A stretch of DNA of 64,000 bases from Hordeum vulgare subsp. vulgare (lineage: Eukaryota > Streptophyta > Magnoliopsida > Poales > Poaceae): positions 511,859,225-511,923,224 of the forward strand of contig NC_058518.1 of the NCBI RefSeq assembly GCF_904849725.1, written 5' to 3'. The position numbers were made by a program, and so were the translations under genes. Shown one piece after another: positions 57,783 to 64,000 of the stretch (position 1 is its first letter; every line of letters begins with the position of its first letter). The notes beneath the pieces were generated by a model, which was not told the DNA's origin, did no database searches, and saw nothing but the letters and a program-made list of their open reading frames with translations.

Positions 57783-59606
57783 TCTTGGGGAACGTCGCAT
57801 GGGAAACAAAAATTTTCCTACGCGCACGAAGACCTATCATGGTGATGTCCATCTACGAGAGGGGATGAGTGATCTAGGTACCCTTGTAGACCGTAAAGCG
57901 GAAGCGCTTAGAGAACGCGGTTGATGTAGTGGAACGTCCTCACGTCCCTCGATCCGCCCCGCGAACAATCCCGCGATCAGTCCCACGATCTAGTACCGAA
58001 CGGACGGCACCTCCGCGTTCAACACACGTACAGCTCGACGATGGTCTCGGCCTTCTTGATCCAGCAAGAGAGACGGAGAGGTAGAAGAGTTCTCCGGCAG
58101 CGCGACGGCGCTCCGGAGGTTGGTGATGACCTTGTCTCAGCAGGGCTCCGCCCGAGCTCCGCAGAAACGCGATCTAGAGGAAAAACCGTGGAGGTATGTG
58201 GTCGGGCTGCCGTGAAAAGTTGTCTCAAATCAGCCCTAATACCTCCGTATATATAGGTGGGAGGGAGGGGGGCCTTGCCTTGGGGTCCAAGGACCCTCAA
58301 GGGGGTCGGCCGAACCAAGGGGGAGGACTCTCCCCCCCCCCAAACCGAGTTGGACTAGGTTTGGTGGGAGGGAGTCCCCCTTCCTTCCCACCTCCTCCTT
58401 TTTTTTTTCTTTCTCTCTTGATTTTCTTCTCCTTGGCGCATAGGGCACTTGTGGGCTGTCCCACCAGCCCACTAAGGGCTGGTGTGTCTCCCCCAAGGCC
58501 TATGGGCTTCCCCGGGGTGGGTGGCCCCCCCGGTGAACTCCCGGAACCCATTCGTCATTCCCGGTACATTCCCGGTAACTCCGAAAACCTTCCGGTAATC
58601 AAATGAGGTCATCCTGTATATAAATCTTCGTTTCCGGACCATTCCGGAAACTCTCGTGACGTCCGTGATCTCATCCGGGACTCCGAACAACATTCGGTAA
58701 CCAACCATATAACTCAAATACGCATAAAACAACGTCGAACCTTAAGTGTGCAGACCCTGCGGGTTCGAGAACTATGTAGACATGACCCGAGAGACTCCTC
58801 GGTCAATATCCAATAGCGGGACCTGGATGCCCATATTGGATCCTACATATTCTTCGAAGATCTTATCGTTTGAACCTCAGTGCCAAGGATTCGTATAATC
58901 CCATATGTCATTCCCTTTGTCCTTCGGTATGTTACTTGCCCAATATTGGATCGTCAGTATCCGCATACCTATTTCAATCTCGTTTACCGGCAAGTCTCTT
59001 TAGTCGTTCCGTAATACAAGATCCCGCAACTTACACTAAGTTACATTGCTTGCAAGGCTTGTGTGTGATGTTGTATTACCGAGTGGGCCCCGAGATACCT
59101 CTCCGTCACACGGAGTGACAAATCCCAGTCTTGATCCATACTAACTCAACTAACACCTTCGGAGATACCTGTAGAGCATCTTTATAGTCACCCAGTTACG
59201 TTGCGACGTTTGATACACACAAAGCATTCCTCCGGTGTCAGTGAGTTATATGATCTCATGGTCATAGGAATAAATACTTGACACGCAGAAAACAGTAGCA
59301 ACAAAATGACACGATCAACATGCTACGTCTATTAGTTTGGGTCTAGTCCATCACGTGATTCTCCCAATGACGTGATCCAGTTATCAAGCAACAACACCTT
59401 GTTCATAATCAGAAGACACTGACTATCTTTGATCAACTGGCTAGCCAACTAGAGGCTTACTAGGGACGGTGTTTTGTCTATGTATCCACACATGTAAATG
59501 AGTCTTCATTCAATACAATTATAGCATGGATAATAAACGATTATCTTGATACAGGAATTATAATAATAACTATATTTATTATTGCCTCTAGGGCATAATT
59601 CCAACA
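57783..59606 (-). repeat. 5' LTR of C4 with TATA box
   Basis: 1824 bp. TATATATA at 58248-58255. The last bases read CCCCAAGA instead of the usual CCCCAACA, a mutated LTR terminus that breaks the TG...CA rule on this side. Confidence 0.93.
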
Positions 59607-60400
59607 AGAAGAACTTCAAGAAAGATGGCAAAGCCGTTGCCGCGCCCGGTAAGCCAGATGCCGGGAAGAAGAAAAAGAATGGACCCAAGCCTGAGATTGA
59701 GTGCTTCTATTGCAAGGGAAAGGGTCATCGGAAGTGGAACTGCCCCAAATACTTAGCGGACAAGAAGGCCGGCAATGTTAAAGGTATATGTGATATACAT
59801 GTTATTGATGTGTACCTTACCAGTGCTCGTAGTAGCTCCTGGGTATTTGATACCGGTGCTGTTGCTCACATATGCAACTCAAAGCAGGAAGTGCGGAATA
59901 AGCGGAGACTCGCCAAGGACGAGGTGACGATGCGCGTCGGGAATGGCTCCAAGGTCGATGTGATCGCCGTCGGCATGCTACCTCTACATCTATCGTTGGG
60001 ATTAGTTTTAAACCTTAATAATTGTTATTTAGTACCAGCTTTGAGCATGAATATTGTATCAGGGTCTTGCTTAATGCGAGACGGCTACTCATTTAAGTCA
60101 GAGAATAATGGTTGTTCTATTTATATGAGTGATATGTTTTATGGTCATGCTCCGCTGGTGAATGGTTTATTCTTGATGAATCTCGATCGTGATGTTACGC
60201 ATATTTATAGTGTGAGTATCAAAAGATGTAAAGTTGATAATGATAGTCCCACATACTTGTGGCACTGCCGCCTTGGTCATATCGGCGTTAAGCGCATGAA
60301 GAAGCTCCATACTGATGGACTATTAGAGTCTCTTGACTTTGAATCATTTGACACATGCGAACCGTGCCTCATGGGCAAGATGACTAAGACTCCATTCTGA
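59607..60400 (+). pseudogene. C3 gag C-terminus, protease and pre-integrase region
   Basis: Continues C3 gag after C4. Zinc knuckle CFYCKGKGHRKWNC, protease WVFDTGAVAHIC, then the HHCC motif YLWHCRLGHIGVKRMKKLH and CEPCLMGKMTKTPF. The frame stops at TGA (60398-60400) where C1 and C4 have Ser (KTPFSGTMERA), so it is a nonsense mutation without frameshift. The first few codons of the open stretch before 59607 belong to the C4 LTR. Confidence 0.92.
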
Positions 60401-60406
60401 GGAATA

Positions 60407-61579
60407 ATGGAGAGAGCAACCGACTTATTGGAAATAATACATACTGATGTGTGTGGTCCAATGAACGTTGAAGCTCGCGTTGGCTATCATTATGTTCTCA
60501 CTCTCACCGATGATTTGAGTAGGTATGGGTATATCTACTTGATGAAGCAAAAATCTGAGACATTTGAAAAGTTCAAGGAATTTCAGAGTGAGGTCGAGAA
60601 TCAACGTGACAGAAAAATTAAGTGTCTACGATCTGATCGTGGAGGAGAATATTTGAGTCAGGAATTTGGCACACACCTAAGGAAGTGTGGAATCGTTTCA
60701 CAACTGACGTCGCCTGGCACACCGCAACGCAACGGAGTGTCTGAATGTCGTAATCACACTTTATTAGATATGGTACGATCTATGATGTCTCTTACCGACT
60801 TACCGCTATCATTTTGGGGATACACATTAGAAACTGCAGCATTCACTTTAAATAGGGCACCGTCTAAATCCGTTGAGACGACACCGTATGAACTATGGTT
60901 TGGCAAGAAACCTAAGTTGTCATTTCTTAAAGTTTGGGGCTGCGATGCTTATGTGAAGAAACTTCAACCAGAAAAGCTCGAGCCCAAAGCGGAGAAATGC
61001 GTATTCATAGGATACCCTAAGGAAACTATTGGGTATACCTTCTATCTTAGATCCGAAGGTAAAACCGTTGTTGCCAAGAACGGATCCTTTCTAGAGAAAG
61101 AGTTTCTCTCGAAAGAAGTAAGTGGGAGGAAGGTAGAACTTGATGAGGTAATTACACCCCCTCTCGAACAGGATAGTAGCGCAGCGTGGGAAGTTGTTCC
61201 TGTGGCGCCTACACCAATTGAAGAGGAAGTTAATGATAATGATCATGAAGCTTCGGATCAAGTTACTACTGAGCCACGAAGGTCCACAAGGGTACGCTCC
61301 GCACCAGAGTGGTACGACAACCCTATAATGGAAATCATGTTGTTAGACAACGGTGAACCTTCGGACTATGAAGAAGCGATGGCGGGCCCGGATTCCAACA
61401 AATGGCTTGAAGCTATGAAATTCGAGATAGGATCCATGTATGAGAACAAAGTATGGACTTTGGTGGACTTGCCCGATGACCGGCGAGCCATAGAAAATAA
61501 ATGGATCTTCAAGAAGAAGACTGATGCAAACGGTAATGTAACCGTTTATAAAGCTCGACTTGTCGCAAAGGGTTTTTGA
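60407..61579 (+). pseudogene. C3 integrase core and start of reverse transcriptase
   Basis: 390 residues in the same phase as the previous part. Integrase core with HTDVCGPMNVEARVGYHY, LTDDLSRYGYIYLMKQ and NGVSECRNHTLLDMVRSMMS; then FWGYTLETAAFTLNRAPSKS and GCDAYVKKLQPEKLEPKAEK, a linker with RRSTRVRSAPEWY, and the RT start NKWIFKKKTDANGNVTVYKA. It ends at TGA (61577-61579) in AKGF-stop-QIQG, where related elements have Arg or Ser; a CGA to TGA change is the simplest explanation. Confidence 0.92.
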
Positions 61580-61621
61580 CAAATTCAAGGAATTGACTAC
61601 GAAGAGACTTTTTCTCCCGTA

Positions 61622-62119
61622 GTGAAGCTGAAATCAGTCCGAATCATGTTAGCAATTGCCGCCTTTTATGATTATGAAATTTGGCAAATGGACGTCAAAA
61701 CAGCGTTCCTTAACGAGAACCTGAAGGAAGAGTTGTATATGATGCAACCAGAAGGTTTTGTCGACCCTAAGGGTGCTAACAAAGTGTTCAAGTTCCAGCG
61801 CTCCATCTATGGGCTGGTGCAAGCATCTCGGAGTTGGAACATTTGCTTTAATGAGGTGATTAAAGCGTTTGGGTTCATACAAGTTTATGGAGAAGCCTGT
61901 TTGTACAAGAAAGTGAGTGAGAGCTCTGTAGCTTTCCTCATATTGTATGTGGATGACATATTATTGATGGGGAATAATATAGAGATGTTGGAGAGCATAA
62001 AGGCCTACTTGAACAAGAGTTTTTCAGTGAAGGACCTTGGAGAAGCTGCATACATGTTAGGCATCAAGATCTATAGAGATAGATCGAGACGCCTCATAGG
62101 TCTTTCGCAAAGTGCATAA
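61622..62119 (+). pseudogene. C3 reverse transcriptase, catalytic part
   Basis: 165 residues, same phase: KSVRIMLAIAAFYDYEIWQM, MDVKTAFLNENLKEELYM, and the catalytic FLILYVDDILLMGNN. It ends with TAA (62117-62119) in LSQSA-stop-FDKILKKF, where C1 and C4 have Tyr (STYLDKVLKRF). It is the third nonsense codon in one otherwise uninterrupted phase. Confidence 0.92.
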
Positions 62120-62131
62120 TTTGACAAGATA

Positions 62132-62929
62132 TTGAAGAAGTTCAATATGGAAAACTCAAAGAAAGGGTTCTTGCCAGTTTTGCAAGGTATGAGATTGAGT
62201 AAGACTCAGTCGCCGACCACGACAGCAGATAGAGAGAAGATGAGTTATGTCCCCTACGCTTCAGCCGTAGGCTCTCTTATGTATGCCATGTTGTGTACCA
62301 GACCTGATATAAACCTTACCATAAGTTTGGTAGGGAGGTACCAACGTGATCCCGGTACGGAACACTGGACAACGGTCAAGAATATCCTGAAGTACCTAAA
62401 AAGGACTAAGGAAATGTTTCTCATTTATGGAGGTGACGAAGAGCTCGTCGTAAAGGGTTATGTCGACGCTAGCTTCGACACAGATTTGGATGACTCTAAG
62501 TCACAGACCGGATACGTATATGTTTTGAATGGTGGGGCAGTGAGCTGGTGCAGCAGCAAGCAAGAAGTCGTGGCAGCATCTACATGTGAAGCGGAGTACA
62601 TAGCTGCTTCAGAAGCGGCTCATGAAGGAATTTGGATGAAGGAGCACATCACCGACGTTGGAGTGGTTCCAAGCGCGTCGGGTCCAATGACACTCTTCTG
62701 TGATAACACTCGGGCCATTGCCATAGCCAAGGAGCCCAGGTTTCACCGGAAGACGAAGCACATCAAACGCCGCTACAACTCCATCCAGGACCATGTCCAG
62801 AGTGGAGTAATAGAGATTTGTAAAGTACACACGGATCTGAATGTTGCAGACCCGTTGACTAAACCTCTTCCACAAGCAAAACATGATCAACACCATAATG
62901 CTATGGGTGTTCGATACATCACAATGTAA
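62132..62929 (+). pseudogene. C3 reverse transcriptase end and RNase H
   Basis: 265 residues, same phase: NSKKGFLPVLQGMRLSKTQ, PYASAVGSLMYAMLCTRPDI, RNase H with VKGYVDASFDTDLDDSKSQT, SSKQEVVAASTCEAEYIAAS and LFCDNTRAIAIAKEPRFH, and the typical end MGVRYITM. Followed after about 20 bp by the polypurine tract and the 3' LTR. Confidence 0.93.
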
Positions 62930-62950
62930 CTAGATTATTGACTCTAGTGC

Positions 62951-62961
62951 AAGTGGGAGAC
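62951..62961 (+). promoter_or_regulatory. C3 polypurine tract
   Basis: AAGTGGGAGAC directly precedes the 3' LTR start TGTTGG at 62962. It primes plus-strand DNA synthesis in LTR retrotransposons. Confidence 0.85.
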
Positions 62962-64000
62962 TGTTGGAAATATGCCCTAGAGGCAATAATAAAATGGTTA
63001 TTATCATATTTCCTTGTTCATGATAATCGTCTATTGTTCATTCTATAATTGTATTAACAGGAAACAGTAATACATGTGTGAATAAATAGATCACAATGTG
63101 TCCCTAGCAAGCCTCTAGTTGGCTAGCTCTATGATCAATAGATGATCATGGTTTTGATCATGGGCATTGGATGTCATTGATAACGGGATCACATCATTGG
63201 GAGAATGATGTGATGGACAAGACCCAATCCTAAGCGTAGCACTAGATCGTATTGTTCGTATGCTAAAGCTTTTCTAATGTCAAGTGTCTTTTCCTTTGAC
63301 CGTGAGATTGTGCAACTCCCGGATACCGTAGGAGTGCTTTGGGTGTATCAAACGTCACAACGTAACTGTGTGACTATAAAGGTGCACTACGGGTACCTCT
63401 GAAAGTGTCTGTTGGGTTGGTACGAATGGAGATTGGGACTTGTCACTCCGCGTGATGGAGAGGTATCTCTGGGCCCACTCGGTAGAACATCATCATGATC
63501 TCAATGTGACTAAGGAGTTAGTCAGACGATAACGTGCTACGGAATGAGTTAAGATACTTACCGGTAACGAGATTGAACAAGGTATAGGTATACCAACGAT
63601 CGAATCTCGGGCAAGTTCTATACCAACAGACAAAGGGAATTGTATACGGGATTGATTGAATCCTTGACATCGTGGTTCATCCGATGAGATCATCGTGGAG
63701 AAAGTGGGAGCCACCATGGGTATCCAGACCCCGCCGATGGTTATTGGCCGGAGAGGTGTCTCGGTCATGTCTGCCTGTCTCCCGAACCCGTAGGGTCTAC
63801 ACACTTAAGGTTTGATGACACTAGGGTTATAGGGAATTGTCATACGAGGTTACCAAAGGATTTTCGGAGTCCCGGATGAGATACCGAACGTCACGAGGAG
63901 CTTCGGAATGGTCCGGAGGTAAAGATTGATATATACGACGGATGGTTTTGGACACCGGAAGTGTTTCGGGCGTCGCCGGTAACGTACCGGGACCACCGGG
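62962..64000 (+). repeat. 3' LTR of C3, cut by the window end
   Basis: First 1039 bp of the LTR, aligned with 47062-48092 almost throughout. Small differences include TCCGGAATGGTCCGGAGG near 63902 versus a shorter TCCGGAGG in the 5' LTR. The rest lies outside. Confidence 0.92.

Larger units (their letters stand above)
50731..59606 (-). mobile_element. C4: complete Angela/BARE-1 copia retrotransposon inside C3
   Basis: 8876 bp, LTRs 50731-52550 (3') and 57783-59606 (5'), exact target duplication AGAAG (50726-50730 and 59607-59611). It carries the full gag-protease-integrase-RT-RNase H order with only one frameshift and one small gag deletion, and two near-full-length LTRs. It is the innermost element of this nest and so younger than C3. 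Confidence 0.96.
47062..64000 (+). mobile_element. C3: WIS-like copia retrotransposon, interrupted by C4 and running off the window
   Basis: 5' LTR 47062-48793, leader, gag 50065-50730, insertion C4 50731-59606, pro-pol 59607-62929, polypurine tract 62951-62961 and 3' LTR from 62962. LTR ends are TGTTGGAAATATGCC and TTACCCAACA. The LTRs and proteins are related to but distinct from C1 and C4. The reading frame is intact in phase but carries three nonsense codons. The right target duplication (expected caagg) lies outside. Confidence 0.93.

Overview
This window is plant nuclear DNA, almost certainly from a Triticeae grass (wheat, Aegilops, rye or barley). It has spliced genes with GT-AG introns, an hAT-type MITE, a decayed LINE, and deep nests of LTR retrotransposons. 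Two of the copia elements have LTRs and proteins recognisable as the BARE-1/Angela/WIS group of Triticeae. No bacterial, organellar or viral gene set is present.

The left third (1-21,100) is a gene island. A two-exon gene for an 82-residue protein lies at 21-406 (minus). An intronless gene for a 149-residue plant protein lies at 2762-3211 (plus). A 14-exon SIN3-like corepressor gene lies at 10755-14657 (minus); I rebuilt it exon by exon and every junction keeps frame, giving 761 residues. Between them are a 178-bp hAT MITE with an exact 8-bp target duplication (1413-1590), duplicated AT-rich repeat DNA (3.9-5.9 kb), a TTCGGTT-rich element (5.94-6.64 kb), a broken 5'-truncated LINE (6.64-8.98 kb), and a tandemly repeated block directly upstream of the SIN3-like gene (14.69-16.45 kb).

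The middle (21,141-43,701) is a nest built on one Ty3/gypsy (Athila-type) element, G1, read on the minus strand. It carries a gag and a protease gene but no reverse transcriptase or integrase. An Angela solo LTR (C2) sits in it, and a full Angela copy (C1) sits inside that solo LTR. A related gypsy element entered G1 and only its 3' LTR is still recognisable (34101-35607). An opposite-strand gypsy solo LTR (G4) sits in the 5' LTR of G1. Target duplications support each level: gcaaa/acaaa, ATGAT, GATAC and ACTGT.

A 207-bp island (43,702-43,908) separates this from a second nest and looks like the 3' end of a disrupted gene. The second nest starts with gypsy element G3 (plus), which carries only a 172-residue ORF of unknown function. 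A WIS-like copia element, C3 (plus, from 47,062 past the window end), is inserted in G3. A complete Angela, C4 (minus, 50,731-59,606), is inserted in the gag of C3 with target duplication AGAAG. All three copia coding regions are broken by stops, frameshifts or insertions. Element labels (G1, C1 and so on) are mine.
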